64,000 nt of DNA from Trichomonas tenax (GCA_023091735.1 JALKBU010000067.1:1-64000), one strand, 5' to 3'. Counted from the stretch's first letter, positions 37,489-48,194 are shown. Made by a program: numbers and translations. The notes: generated by a model from the letters alone, not told the origin.

Positions 37489-38775
37489 ATGTTTCCTTAT
37501 CCTGATCTCATTCCCGGCATCCAGAAAGTTTACAATGTTTACGAAAACCTCTGGAATGTCGATATAACGAAATACGAGCTCGGCCAGAACCATTTGATAC
37601 TTCCAATCGTTCCAGAACAGCTATTGAAAGATATTTGCCGCGGCGTGAACCAGATTTTGCTGTCAGAGCCTGTCGTTTTGAGATTAAATGAGAAATGCAT
37701 CATCATTGGTGACCTCCACGGGCACATTCTGGACTTATTCAGGGTCTTGAAAAAATTTGGACCACCATCGAAGACAACTTATATAATTCTCGGAGATATA
37801 GTTGACCGCGGGGACTTCTCGCTGGAGACCGCAACGTTAATTTTCGTTTTGAAAGCTTTATTCCCAAAAAATATTTACATAATTAGAGGAAATCACGAAT
37901 TTGCAGCAATGTTCCAATACAATGGATTCTCAAAACAATTGGAGGATATTTACGGCAATCATTTAGTAACTTATGCTTTCGCAAATGCATTTTCTTGTTT
38001 GCCGTTCGGAATTGTTCTCTTCGACAAGATTTTCTGCGTCCATGGCGGCATCGGAGAGGGATTTACTTCCATATCGCAGCTAGAAACTGTACAACGTCCT
38101 GTAATAAATTACACATCTGACCCAATCATTTCTGCTGTATGGAGCGATCCTTCTCCTGGAGTACAGGAAGGTTTTGCACCGTCTTCGCGCGGAATTGGGT
38201 TCTTTTTCGGCGAATCTGAGTTTAATAAATTTATGGATTCGCAAAATTTGAAGTTATTAGTGAGAGGACACGAACCCTGCGAAGGAGGAGTGCAATTTAT
38301 ATTCGGTAGGAGACTCGCTACCGTTTTTGGTGCTTCAAATTATTGTAATGCAATGAATAACAAGTCAGGCGTTCTCCACATTCACGAAAATGGCGATAAA
38401 TGGACATCTTCAATTTTCCCGCCAATCAAATATATCAATAGAAGCAATGCAATATTTTCTGAATGCGATGCAAACGAAAACTATTCAATTAGTCTATCAT
38501 CCAAGGGTATAAAGAGTCAGAAGGCTTTGCCACTACTCTCAAAACCCACTAAAATCCATCCTAGAAGAAATTCTGAAAGTTCAACTTTGTTGAAACGCTG
38601 TAATTCAGCACAACGAGCAAGCCTTCGACTTGCATCAACGAACAAGATCGTGTCTTCATCAACACCAGACTTAGTTTTCCATGACGACACTCCTGCAAGA
38701 TCGCCTTTGGCGTCTTTTACGGATTCATTCATCATATCTCCAAATGCGAAAAAGATGAGCGTACTCCATAAGTGA
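37489..38775 (+). CDS. PPP-family serine/threonine phosphatase
   Basis: A 428-residue protein with the PPP metal and catalytic motifs in order: GDLHGHILDL (about 74), GDIVDRGDFS, RGNHEFAAMF, CVHGGIGEG and LVRGHEPCEGG, then VFGASNYC in place of SAPNYC. It has the length and layout of a PP1/PP2A-related phosphatase with a 100-residue polar C-terminal tail rich in Ser and Arg (SKPTKIHPRRNSESSTLL), which may be regulatory. The GDLHGH and GASNYC variants show it is not a canonical PP1. Several upstream in-frame codons exist, and I chose the ATG at 37489 because the fold starts there. Confidence 0.88.
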   Translation: MFPYPDLIPGIQKVYNVYENLWNVDITKYELGQNHLILPIVPEQLLKDICRGVNQILLSEPVVLRLNEKCIIIGDLHGHILDLFRVLKKFGPPSKTTYIILGDIVDRGDFSLETATLIFVLKALFPKNIYIIRGNHEFAAMFQYNGFSKQLEDIYGNHLVTYAFANAFSCLPFGIVLFDKIFCVHGGIGEGFTSISQLETVQRPVINYTSDPIISAVWSDPSPGVQEGFAPSSRGIGFFFGESEFNKFMDSQNLKLLVRGHEPCEGGVQFIFGRRLATVFGASNYCNAMNNKSGVLHIHENGDKWTSSIFPPIKYINRSNAIFSECDANENYSISLSSKGIKSQKALPLLSKPTKIHPRRNSESSTLLKRCNSAQRASLRLASTNKIVSSSTPDLVFHDDTPARSPLASFTDSFIISPNAKKMSVLHK

Positions 38776-39837
38776 CCTTTATTTATTTATGTAAATGTTT
38801 TATGTTATTTTCCTTTTTAGTAACCGAAACAGTTTTGTTGTTTCTAGCATCAGTAAAATGAAGCCATATCGCTCTGTGTGTTATTCTCCCAAAAATAATG
38901 ATGATTCTTTTTTTGCGCGGCTAAATTTGACAAGTTTATTAAATTGAGAAAAATAACACACAGAGCTTATGTGCGAACACTTGGAATACTTTTTTCTAAA
39001 AAAAAAACATATTTGTGATTAGATTTACCTATTTATCATCAACAACAGCCTATTTTACGTTATAAAAATGCTATACAATGGGAATATAATATATTATAAT
39101 GAGTAAAGCACATCATGGCAAATCAATGTCTTTGATGCAAGATATATCTAATATTTTAATGAAATATAGACTTTGTTAGCTAATTCTTTAATATATCATG
39201 CACAACAGGATTTTGTACATTGGGGTTCAATAACTTAGCAAGAAGTTAATCCAGTGAGTTAAAAATCGAGTTTCGCCAACTTTGCGTATAAAAATTTAAT
39301 TGCCCGACGAAATTATTTTCGAATAAGTAAAGCTTTTCATGTTTCTGGTGGGATATAAGGTGTAGAATTAATTGCTTTATAGATCAAGATAGTGAGCGAT
39401 TGAAAAAGTTGGAGTTTTTATACCAAAAATCAAAACACCGTCATGACAAGAGTCATTTGTTTACAAAGCGGTTTTGACAAACATTAATTTTTATTTAAAA
39501 ATGCTATATCATAATATGCATAAATAATAGATTCCAATTCAATGTGTTGCTAGAAATAAATTGTGATGACATTGAATTTGCTCTTGATGGAAAGCCTTTT
39601 GAACAATTCAAGGAATCAAGATTGGCGATTGTGGGTAAGACTGCGCTCAATTCTCTCAAAAGTCCCCAAAAAAAATTATAAACTTAACAAAATGTAAAAA
39701 TTTTTAATATTAATTTTAGCGGTTTCATCTCAAATTTTCTCTCTCAAAATATAATTCAAAGTTTTGCTAAATCATTCTATTTTTATAGCTATTACATTTA
39801 AAAATTTCAAAAAAATACAAAAAAAAATTTTCTTTCA
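38776..39837. other. Intergenic spacer with one foldback
   Basis: About 1 kb, AT-rich. The only structure is the inverted repeat at 38871-38966. No gene is supported. Confidence 0.5.
38871..38966. repeat. Foldback with 15-base perfect arms
   Basis: GCTCTGTGTGTTATT (38871-38885) and its inverse (38952-38966), with further pairing inward (TCTC/GAGA after a two-base slip). The loop is about 66 bases and contains a GC-rich GCGCGGCT. It could be a MITE or the DNA of a hairpin RNA. Confidence 0.6.
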
Positions 39838-40344
39838 ATGTCTTCTTCTCACAGCGTCGTCCCTAAAGTGAAGTTCACTCCACAGGACGATGCAAAACTT
39901 ACGGATATTGTTGGTAGACTGGGGTCGAGCAATTGGGACTTAGTTTCGAAAGAAATGAAAACAAAAAACTCTCGGCAGTGCAGAGAGCGCTGGATTAACT
40001 ACATTTCTCCAGAACTCAGGAACGACCCTTGGACTAAGGAAGATGATCAGATGCTTGATGAGCTATATCAAGAGTTTGGATCAAGATGGCACAAAATTGC
40101 CGAGTTTTTCACATCCAGATCTGGGAATTCGGTCAGAAATAGGTTCAAATTACGGCAGAGGAGAGAGCAAAGGCAAAAAATTAAGAACAAGATGAATAAG
40201 AAAGAAATTAAAGCAAAACAGAAAACAGAACAAATTCCGGCAGTTGATGATCAAATACGTGATTACTTAGTTTCGTTGCCGCAAGAAGAGATACTGAATA
40301 TGTTCAATAATGGAACTGAAAATCTAATTATGGATTTTCTTTGA
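39838..40344 (+). CDS. Two-repeat Myb (SANT) DNA-binding protein
   Basis: A 168-residue protein. Repeat 1: FTPQDDAKLTDIVGRLGSSN, WDLVSKEMKTKNSRQCRERW. Repeat 2: DPWTKEDDQMLDELYQEFG, WHKIAEFFTSRSGNSVRNRF. A basic linker follows (RQRREQRQKIKNKMNKK), then a short acidic tail ending NLIMDFL. It is a paralogue of the Myb protein at 35617-36210 but shorter. The two genes flank the phosphatase gene on opposite strands. Confidence 0.88.
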   Translation: MSSSHSVVPKVKFTPQDDAKLTDIVGRLGSSNWDLVSKEMKTKNSRQCRERWINYISPELRNDPWTKEDDQMLDELYQEFGSRWHKIAEFFTSRSGNSVRNRFKLRQRREQRQKIKNKMNKKEIKAKQKTEQIPAVDDQIRDYLVSLPQEEILNMFNNGTENLIMDFL

Positions 40345-40516
40345 TTTTTCCAACGAATACTGCTATATATGTTACTGATACATGTTAATTACCATGAAAA
40401 TTTCTTATTTTTAATTGAATTGGTTTAAATTTTTTAAATAAATCGTTCAATTTTACTAAATATGATGCATTTAATATTTCAATTAAAATCCTGTGCCATG
40501 CCATCTTCTTGGCGTG

Positions 40517-40741
40517 TCAGACTCTGCCTAATGGGATGCGGCCGCCAATGACGTAGTCTCCGTGGCGTCCTGGGACAATGGTCATATGTAAGCGGTTAGA
40601 TTCTGCACCAGAGAAGCCTGGACCTTGCCAGTCATGGAATTCCTCCCAGTCGTTCTTTGCTTGACTTAAAGGTATTTTGAGATATTCCCATGAATGTTTT
40701 GGCATACATCCTCCTATTCTGATTTCTTCTATCGAAAGCAT
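40517..40741 (-). CDS. Small 74-residue protein of unknown function
   Basis: The frame is MLSIEEIRIGGCMPKHSWEY, then a Trp/Gly-rich middle (WEEFHDWQGPGF) and a closing DYVIGGRIPLGRV. It matches no family I can name. Support for a real gene is an Inr, TCATT (40749-40753, minus), eight bases before the ATG, and a GC content well above the flanking spacer. It has no membrane or signal segment. Confidence 0.5.
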   Translation of the reverse strand: MLSIEEIRIGGCMPKHSWEYLKIPLSQAKNDWEEFHDWQGPGFSGAESNRLHMTIVPGRHGDYVIGGRIPLGRV

Positions 40742-41562
40742 TTAGAACAATGAATTAAAGAGACAAATTGTCAGCTTGACGCAAATTATTTTTTAATATT
40801 TTTTTTGGTAAAACTATTAAGCATCAATAAAAAAATATATTTTCATTTTCTATGAGATGTCAGTCTGCCACTGATTTTCATCTGTGTGATGTTTATCCAC
40901 TGCTTTAACACATTTCTTAATTTGTTTCATTTCAGTGGCTGTCAAATTGAAGTAAAAATATGACAAAATGACGAAATTTTTACTTCACTGGCAATTTGAC
41001 ATTATTATTTTTTTTTAAAAAAAATCTCTCATGTATTTATTTAAAAATAACATATTTTACTGATTAACAAAATCTATTATAACTATTTTCTGAGTATGTC
41101 GTTTATAGATTTTATGGACAAGTTTGTAAATTTGGCCTTATCTCAGCCAATAGTCAACATTTGGCCATATTGTTATACAAGAAGTTGGAGAATATGCTTG
41201 TCCATGATATCTGAAAGTTTGAAGCGATTCTAGAATCTTATCGTCCGGTGTGCACCCCTTATTATAAGACGTTTGAGTGGATTTGAAAAAGGCAATAATT
41301 ATCCAGGATAGAAGGAGTTTCTTGCAACATTATGAGTCTGATACTTGAATACATAGTTTTCTTTATCTTCAGTGCACAGGAGCCCAGAAAAGAATCATCA
41401 ATTACGAGTTATGTAAGGAGAAAGACATTCGAAAAATCTAACAGAATGTCAAAAAATAGTACGAACACATTTAAAATGATTTAGGATATCTTACAAAGGT
41501 GAATATTAGAAGAAGAAAATTAGAAAGAAATGGTTTAATAAACAGATAAAAATAATAAAAAG
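40742..41562. other. Intergenic spacer, no gene seen
   Basis: AT-rich spacer. Apart from the Inr at 40749-40753, nothing is supported. Confidence 0.45.
40749..40753 (-). promoter_or_regulatory. Initiator (Inr) for the 74-residue gene
   Basis: TCATT on the gene strand, just upstream of the ATG at 40741. Confidence 0.45.
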
Positions 41563-43704
41563 TTACATCCAAATGATGTGTGTTTCAACAAGAAGACTTT
41601 TGATAACTTGTGAAATTGCCGCATCTGTCACAAGTTTATCAGCAGAAAGCAAGAACTTAAATCTGTTGTGACCAACAATGTTCTGAAGACATTCGATATC
41701 AAGTTGTTGTCCAAAAACTGAAAGCAAATCGTAAAGATAAACAGTGACGCATGATGGCGCTGTACGCATCTGGTTCATGATAAGCTCCATTTTGGAAGAA
41801 ACTGGTGTCTCAGCAACATATTCAGATAAAACTTCAGGAGAAAGGAAACTTGGTTCCCAGAAATATTGCTTTGAGCATGGAATTAAACCAGCTTCAATCA
41901 ACCTGTTGTTAGGGATAAGTTCAAGTCCAGCTTGATCAATGATAAGAGCACATGGAGTAACTTTAGCAGTGTCTTTGAAGAACTGGAAGAATTTCTCAAC
42001 TGATTCTTTTCTTTCTTGATCATTAAACAAAGCTTTGAACGATTCAAGTTTCACAGAAAATTCATTTTGCCTTTCTTCAGGTACTCCTAGGGATTTAATT
42101 AGTTCTTGATAGTTTGGCTTCAACTGAACATTGGATCCCTTAATATTGAATAGTCTTGATGCAGTTCTTGAAAAGTCGCCAAAATGATTATATAAATCGT
42201 AAACAGAAACAGGAGACAATGAAAGAGAAGCATTAACGACTTTCAAATATTGCGCATGAGGAGCAAACATTTGAATCTGCTGCTCGAGAGATCCAACAAC
42301 GCCATCAGCAATTACATCAATAACAAGAGAGATTCCAAGATCGAATGCGTGAGCTGCAACTTGAGCGAGTTCTTTGTAAAGCAAATACTGCGCATACATA
42401 GCAAACTTTTCCTGGCAAAATGGAGAAAGGAATTTACCAAAAATTCCGCAGAACTCATTAAACTTTGGATCTTGAGTCCTTGATTGCTCCCAATTCGTAA
42501 ATATTTCCTTCAAAGCTTGAATCTTCATCTCTCTGATCTTTCTCAATGGCGTATTTTCAATGACATTTATTGGAATGCTTGCAAGGATTGGATCAATGAT
42601 TCTATTATCATTGATGCGATCAATGCCAACATGAATGTGTCCAATACCAGAAATCTTTGCAAAATCAATGAGTTTGAACAAACTCGAAAAATCTCCTGTT
42701 ACTGAATTATCTGTTGAAGGCAATGAAGATAACTGGACGAAAATACCGAAAGAGCGATCATTAGGAGGTCCCTTGATCATTCTTATAGCAATCGCATCGT
42801 ATTTCGTCTCCAAATTTAATATCTCCAAAGCATCATGAGAATCCCAGTTTATTGATGTTCCATTTGATTCTGTGCGTGTTCCAATCGAAATCTTGTTGAA
42901 ATTGATAAAGCCGGCCATGCTCTTCACCTGCTTGAAGCCAGTATCCCTCATTAAGTGTTCCGGTTTGCTGTCAGAGTATTTAATCAAACAAGAAGAAACC
43001 TTTTTGTCAGACAAAAAGTCTGTTTGTATGATAGTTCCGAACGGTCTTGCACACGCTGGATGTATAGGACGTGGATAATATGGATATAATGATAATTTGT
43101 GGTTAAAATAATCGGCAACATATATTGTTTTGCCTGCTATTGGAGATTCTATCGATAATATGTGTGATCTTTCCTTTTCTTCCATTTGCGTTGGCGAAAC
43201 AACGAAATATTTGTATTGAATTGGTAAAAGATGATCGCAATGAATAAAAACTTTGCAGTAAAAGAGTCCAACACTGATTTGCTTCATTGGGACTTGATTA
43301 TTAAATTTCCTTTCGTAGAAAAATACAGGAAATGGCGAAACTATTAAAACTTGAGATTCTTGTATCAAATTGATCGTAACGTGGAATATAACTTGGTTGA
43401 AATTCAAGAATTCCGGTTTTATTTGCTCAGAATCGCGAATAACAAGATCACAATTTGGTGGATATTTGATTATAAGACTTCTCTGCCTGAAATTATCAAC
43501 AGAATATGAATAATTTAACGTGTATGGGTAAGATTTTGGAAAATCGAGCTTTAAAAATAACTGAAAATAGGCATATTTTTGTTTTTTGCCTGTTTCTGGT
43601 AGTTTGTTCATCTCCATTGGTTCTTCATTGAGTTTGAGGAGTACCTTATGCTTTGCGGGCTCTTGAACCTCAATGTGGAACAAAATATTCAGGTTTTGTT
43701 GCAT
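41563..43704 (-). CDS. DPE2-like 4-alpha-glucanotransferase homologue, probably inactive
   Basis: A 713-residue protein. The N-terminal 240 residues look like tandem starch-binding (CBM20-type) domains, as in DPE2. From about residue 315, FGIFVQLSSLPS with DFSSLFKLIDFAKISGIGHI matches the opening of GH77 amylomaltases (GILLPISSLPS-type), and FAMYAQYLLYKELAQVAAHA fits the next block. The family's catalytic motifs are not found: no RIDHxRG, AEDLG appears only as IDQAG, and there is no HDN. Length and domain order still match DPE2, which remodels glycogen and maltodextrins. A glycogen-binding, non-catalytic role is the simplest reading. The frame is intact. Confidence 0.65.
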   Translation of the reverse strand: MQQNLNILFHIEVQEPAKHKVLLKLNEEPMEMNKLPETGKKQKYAYFQLFLKLDFPKSYPYTLNYSYSVDNFRQRSLIIKYPPNCDLVIRDSEQIKPEFLNFNQVIFHVTINLIQESQVLIVSPFPVFFYERKFNNQVPMKQISVGLFYCKVFIHCDHLLPIQYKYFVVSPTQMEEKERSHILSIESPIAGKTIYVADYFNHKLSLYPYYPRPIHPACARPFGTIIQTDFLSDKKVSSCLIKYSDSKPEHLMRDTGFKQVKSMAGFINFNKISIGTRTESNGTSINWDSHDALEILNLETKYDAIAIRMIKGPPNDRSFGIFVQLSSLPSTDNSVTGDFSSLFKLIDFAKISGIGHIHVGIDRINDNRIIDPILASIPINVIENTPLRKIREMKIQALKEIFTNWEQSRTQDPKFNEFCGIFGKFLSPFCQEKFAMYAQYLLYKELAQVAAHAFDLGISLVIDVIADGVVGSLEQQIQMFAPHAQYLKVVNASLSLSPVSVYDLYNHFGDFSRTASRLFNIKGSNVQLKPNYQELIKSLGVPEERQNEFSVKLESFKALFNDQERKESVEKFFQFFKDTAKVTPCALIIDQAGLELIPNNRLIEAGLIPCSKQYFWEPSFLSPEVLSEYVAETPVSSKMELIMNQMRTAPSCVTVYLYDLLSVFGQQLDIECLQNIVGHNRFKFLLSADKLVTDAAISQVIKSLLVETHIIWM

Positions 43705-44242
43705 AATAAAAATAATTTGACTTTTTATGCCACATTATTCAGTTTACATGTCTAATACATTTTTTTACAAAAAATTGCAAACATCAATGATTGACTCAAT
43801 CAGAATAAAGATGAAACTTTGGAAGATATTTTGGATTCTGGATGGAAATAAAAACTTTCTGGAAGATTTTCTGTAAATAAATTTGGAATGAAAAAAAAAT
43901 TTAACAAATAGTATAAGCAGTGTTAGGTATGCATAATACTTAGTCAAGATATTAGTATTAGCCTGTATTTATTGTGATAAAGCAAAAATGAAAAAAAAAT
44001 AAATGAGAACGCAATCGAACAATTTACCTTTGTCAATGAAAAATGATTTATCCAATTATGCCACGTAATTTATGTTCTTCGCAATGAAATAAAAAGCATA
44101 AAATGATAAAAACGATTACATGGCAAAATTTGTGAAAACAAAATTCGTCATCCATTCAAAATTAAAACTCAATTTCATTGCAATTTTTCTCCAAATTTCA
44201 ATAGAAAAAAAAAAAAAATATTGGTATAGTAAAAATTATAGT
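43705..44242. other. Intergenic spacer, no gene seen
   Basis: AT-rich spacer with homopolymer runs. Nothing supported. Confidence 0.45.
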
Positions 44243-44599
44243 TTAAATTACGGGTGCAATAATATCAGCTTCTTGAGTTGTTTTTGTCAAATATCCTATA
44301 AAACAGACACTATTCCAACGACCCATCGATTTTATCGATGCATGATCAATTCCTTGAGAATTTGCAGTCGTGGCTGCGCCACGACGGTTAGAATGAGTGC
44401 TGTATGAAGCTGGATCGATTCCAATTGCAGATAATGAGCTCTTGAAAAGTTTTTCATAATAAGTGTAACTGTGAGGAAAAACAGGCAGTTCAGGTGAAAC
44501 TTCTTTATAATTCAAATATTCTTTATACCATATATAAGGAGAATGTGAGGCTCTTTGCATTGCTGATGCAAAAATAGCATTAATATTCGTGGCCTGCAT
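44243..44599 (-). pseudogene. Tyrosine-recombinase C-terminal fragment
   Basis: A 118-residue frame that carries the end of a phage-integrase or Crypton/DIRS-type tyrosine recombinase: STHSNRRGAATTANSQGI (the HxxR-type block) and IKSMGRWNSVCFIGYLTKTT with the expected nucleophile Tyr. The N-terminal catalytic Arg block and DNA-binding core are missing. The frame stays open upstream to about 44660 without an ATG before a stop. It is probably a relic of a mobile element. Confidence 0.6.
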
Positions 44600-44891
44600 T
44601 TCAATTTTGATGTTGTCAAAAATTTGAAATAAAAATAGTCTTTCTAATTTTGTCTGAAACTAAGATAAAAGAATAAGCTACTAAATATAGATGATATATT
44701 GAAAAAGAAAGCATTTTTAACAAATTAATGCTATATACACAATCAGAATGCAAATAAACCTGCCATAGCGATATATTGCTGATAATAACCTTAATGACTT
44801 GGGATATATTTTTGGGATTCCATTGGTACTTTCCAAATATATAAAAACAATAACAAATATTTATCAAAATAATAACAAATAACTACAAAGC

Positions 44892-47162
44892 TCATAGCAA
44901 TCTTGATTCGAAGAATTGAGAGATTGAATAATGAAGTTCTTTGTACAAACTAAAGAGTTGTTCATCCTTCATGCAAATAAATCTGATTGCTTTCTGCATC
45001 AATATGAGAGATTCATATTTATTATCTTCTAGGTTTCTTATGAAAGAAGAATCACCAAGGAGACTCGCTGATATAAGAATCGATGTCACAGCGATTGATG
45101 GACTGCTGCATATCTCAAGCGCATGAAGAAGAACATCGATATCATTATTGAAGAAAGATCGCGATAAAATGACAGATTCAGTCGAACCTTTGATAACTTG
45201 AATGAATCTTTTACTGAAACGGACGTATTCAATGTTTTCGAAGATGACATTAATTATGTGGAAAGATTGACCAAAAATGAGTCTCCTCGATTTGGGGAAT
45301 TGCTCTGTGTCTATGTTCTTTATATCATGCGATTTGACGACATTCATCCATTGATCACTAAATTTAGTGACAAGTTGGTCTGTTTCTTCATTCTGCCAAT
45401 CTTTTAGAATATATTCGACTTTCCATGAGTAATATGAACAAATGACGGATTTCTGGGAATACAGAGGACAAATATTGTGCAGATCAAATGATTTGTCATT
45501 TGAAAAGTCGTGTACAGACAATAGTTCAGTTGCCGCGCTCAAAACATATTGGTCGAATGTTGAACGAACGATTTCATGCCACTTCTCGATCTCTTTAGAC
45601 AGGAACAAGATCTCTATAAATGCCTCAAAGTTTTCTGTTAAATCAACAGCTTGATTGTGTTGTTTCATGATGACAAACTCTCGGAATGATGGAATTTTAG
45701 ATTCATTTGATGGTTTAGTTTCTTTAATATCAAAAGTCTTTTCTGATTGAAGCTCTGATAACGAAAAACTGTTTGATGATGAAAATTCTTCATTAGAGTC
45801 ATTATATGAAAATTCAGTTGGACCAACATATGAACTTGAGACTTCATCACTCGCAAAATCTGAACAATCGTTTTCAATACGTTTGACTGATATGTTTGCA
45901 ATTCTGTCATAAAAATCTTTTTTGCTTGAGTTGTCGTAATAATTAAAAACAAATTTTCGTTCTCTAATAGCGCTCTGATTGAGTTCAACGAATATTCTGT
46001 CATATCCAGGAATATTTGGAAGATCTGTGATCTTCTTGAGATCGCCAAATATTAATTTAGTTTTGATTTTAATTTCGTTGCTGATTACGTCTTTTGGATA
46101 AATGTTGAAAAGAATTGGTTGGGAGCCGAGATGCTTAAGTTGATCAAGATTCTTCAATTTATGCAGCAAAGGAGGAACATTGATGCACTTTCGTGATACT
46201 TTATAAAGAATTTCGATGTCTTTTATAGTTGCAATGAATCGCAAATATCTTCTTCCTAGTTTTTTATACGCAAGTGGAATTTCGAAGATAGATCGAGTTT
46301 TGTATAGTGAATATGGTTCAATACTCGTTTCGAATATACTGATTGATCGAAGAGCAATGTGATTGAATATGTTTATTATCCCTGAGAAAGGAGATGTTGA
46401 AAGATAAATCTCGAGTTGAGGAAGAACAACGTCTTTGATGAGAAATTCATAAACTTCAGCCTCTGATAGATTTCTCTGCTGCATCAGAGAGATCAAATTT
46501 AAGTGCATTGATGGTAGGAAAATCATATTTGAAACAATAGATTTCGCCAAAAGTTTTGAGTGTTTTTCAACATTTTGTTCATCAACGGATGAATTTAAAA
46601 ATCTGATATCATTGCAAATGAACATAGAAACGTTATCATATATCTGTCTGATGAATGGTGTTGTGTTTGAAGATGTGAAATAAGGAGAAAGCAACATCAT
46701 GAAAAATTTCGGCTGCAATTTTAAAACTGCTGATGTGTAGTATGAATAGGCAGAAACATCGTGGTCACCTGTTGCGAAGTAACCAAAAAGAGATGGAATT
46801 GTCGATTGAATAAAAAAGTTTAATTCGTATTTATCAAGATTTTGAAAAGCATTTGATGTAACTGTGATCAGCTCATCTGGATTATCCCAGAAGAACTCGT
46901 AAAACTTAGAAATTAAAAGTACTTGCGAGCCATTGATGAATTCGGAGTATTTGATTGGCTGTGATATAAAATTGATGATGCCATCACGTTTTGGAAAGAA
47001 GGAAGGAAGGAATTTGGACTTCCTGAATGAAAACAAAGAGATAAATCTTTGCTTCATCAAAACGTCATCGGAAACAGTGACGAATTTGTCGATACATGAA
47101 ATCGCTCTATCGTGGACATTCGTCGGAATGTGCTTCAGGAGGAATTTGACTTCCTCTTCCAT
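44892..47162 (-). CDS. Unassigned 756-residue protein, trichomonad-type
   Basis: I do not recognise a domain. The sequence is predominantly helical with no transmembrane segment, has a Ser/Asp-rich low-complexity stretch at about 430-480, and lacks repeats I can define. An Inr, TCATT (47167-47171, minus), lies four bases before the ATG at 47162, which supports the start and suggests a transcribed gene. A large helical-repeat scaffold or a GAP-type helical domain is possible, but I have no motif to support either. The frame is intact. Confidence 0.6.
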   Translation of the reverse strand: MEEEVKFLLKHIPTNVHDRAISCIDKFVTVSDDVLMKQRFISLFSFRKSKFLPSFFPKRDGIINFISQPIKYSEFINGSQVLLISKFYEFFWDNPDELITVTSNAFQNLDKYELNFFIQSTIPSLFGYFATGDHDVSAYSYYTSAVLKLQPKFFMMLLSPYFTSSNTTPFIRQIYDNVSMFICNDIRFLNSSVDEQNVEKHSKLLAKSIVSNMIFLPSMHLNLISLMQQRNLSEAEVYEFLIKDVVLPQLEIYLSTSPFSGIINIFNHIALRSISIFETSIEPYSLYKTRSIFEIPLAYKKLGRRYLRFIATIKDIEILYKVSRKCINVPPLLHKLKNLDQLKHLGSQPILFNIYPKDVISNEIKIKTKLIFGDLKKITDLPNIPGYDRIFVELNQSAIRERKFVFNYYDNSSKKDFYDRIANISVKRIENDCSDFASDEVSSSYVGPTEFSYNDSNEEFSSSNSFSLSELQSEKTFDIKETKPSNESKIPSFREFVIMKQHNQAVDLTENFEAFIEILFLSKEIEKWHEIVRSTFDQYVLSAATELLSVHDFSNDKSFDLHNICPLYSQKSVICSYYSWKVEYILKDWQNEETDQLVTKFSDQWMNVVKSHDIKNIDTEQFPKSRRLIFGQSFHIINVIFENIEYVRFSKRFIQVIKGSTESVILSRSFFNNDIDVLLHALEICSSPSIAVTSILISASLLGDSSFIRNLEDNKYESLILMQKAIRFICMKDEQLFSLYKELHYSISQFFESRLL

Positions 47163-47166
47163 TCGA

Positions 47167-47171
47167 AATGA
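47167..47171 (-). promoter_or_regulatory. Initiator (Inr) for the 756-residue gene
   Basis: TCATT on the minus strand, ending four bases before the ATG at 47162. Confidence 0.5.
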
Positions 47172-47289
47172 GAAAAAAAATGTTTTTGTACCGGAAATTT
47201 TAGGGTGGACCCTATTTTACATAACTATGTCACTTTTCATTTACAATGAAATAGTTTATCCTTTTTTTCATTCTCTAAATCTTCAATTT

Positions 47290-47640
47290 CTGCTATGCTT
47301 TCTGGAACATTCTCAAACCAGAGCGGTCAACATTCTACGAAACTGCATCTCTAGAGCCGAAGAAATATATTTAAGATTCATCAAAATCGCTATATGAAAT
47401 TCCATCTGGCTCTGACATATTTTTTTTTTTTGAATCAAAATTTATTTCTATGAATATTCGAGCAATTTATAGTTCAAGTTCAAATTCAGCAACAAAAGTT
47501 CTTAGTGAACTTTGTTCATTTGACAGTGTTTCTTATTCATCAAATGATTATGGACCAACAGTATATTTTTCTCAATCAGGCGAATTTTTTTTTCAATTTA
47601 TATTTCAGTAAAAACAGCGCAAAAAGCCTAAACTCGATGC
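47290..47640 (+). pseudogene. Decayed surface-protein fragment related to the 62-kb relic
   Basis: In one plus frame it reads SGSDIFFFFESKFISMNIRA, then SELCSFDSVSYSSNDYGPTV and YFSQSGEF. The minus strand near 61960-62230 reads ESKFIF...ELCSFDSVSSSSGNGGTVYF and SGEIVHN. The DNA also matches upstream (GGTCAACATT-TACGAAACT). A stop lies upstream and there is no signal or anchor, so this is a relic of the same Ser/Asn-rich surface family. Confidence 0.5.
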
Positions 47641-48194
47641 ATTTCAAATGATTTATGATTGCTCATAAAGGTAATTAAACAAATAGAATTTAATGCTTAT
47701 CAAATTATGTGATTATATAGGTCAAAGCCATACAGCAATGATGCAAATTTAGTCAAATGATATGTATAGTATTTTCATCGCTTAAATATTTCATTTAGCA
47801 AATAATATTGAAAATTATTTTCATTGATGATTGTTGTTCAGCGACAGTTGAGCATTGATATTTCTATTGTTTGCAAATGACAGTAAAACAGTTAATAAAC
47901 TTGTTCATGAAAAGTATTATCAATAAATTTTTTGATCGATAATGCGTTATATTTATTCTATAAAACTAATCTATATTCATTGTCTCTTGTAGCCACAAAC
48001 TTTAAAAGTGATAATCTTTAAAAAATAAATAAATATAATAAAAAAGATTTATTAATTAGTTTATATCGTCCAAATATTGTTCCTTTACCTTTTTTTCAAG
48101 AAAATCTTAAATTTTATGAAAAATATTTATGAATTAATCAATTCAGAAATAAGGTTTGAGGCGATAATTTTTATTGTCAAAAGTGTCATTTCAT
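47641..48194. other. Intergenic spacer, no gene seen
   Basis: AT-rich spacer upstream of the surface-protein gene. It contains the gene's Inr (48186-48190) and an AAAAGTGTCA variant of the start-proximal element (48179-48188). Confidence 0.45.
48186..48190 (+). promoter_or_regulatory. Initiator (Inr) for the surface-protein gene
   Basis: TCATT within AAAAGTGTCATTTCAT immediately before the ATG at 48195. It favours this start over the upstream TTG codon at 48174. Confidence 0.5.

Noticed and set aside
44616..44867. 83-residue minus-strand open frame before the recombinase relic.
   Set aside because: Translation is Ile/Tyr-rich chance sequence; only the short stretch directly before 44599 could belong to the recombinase.
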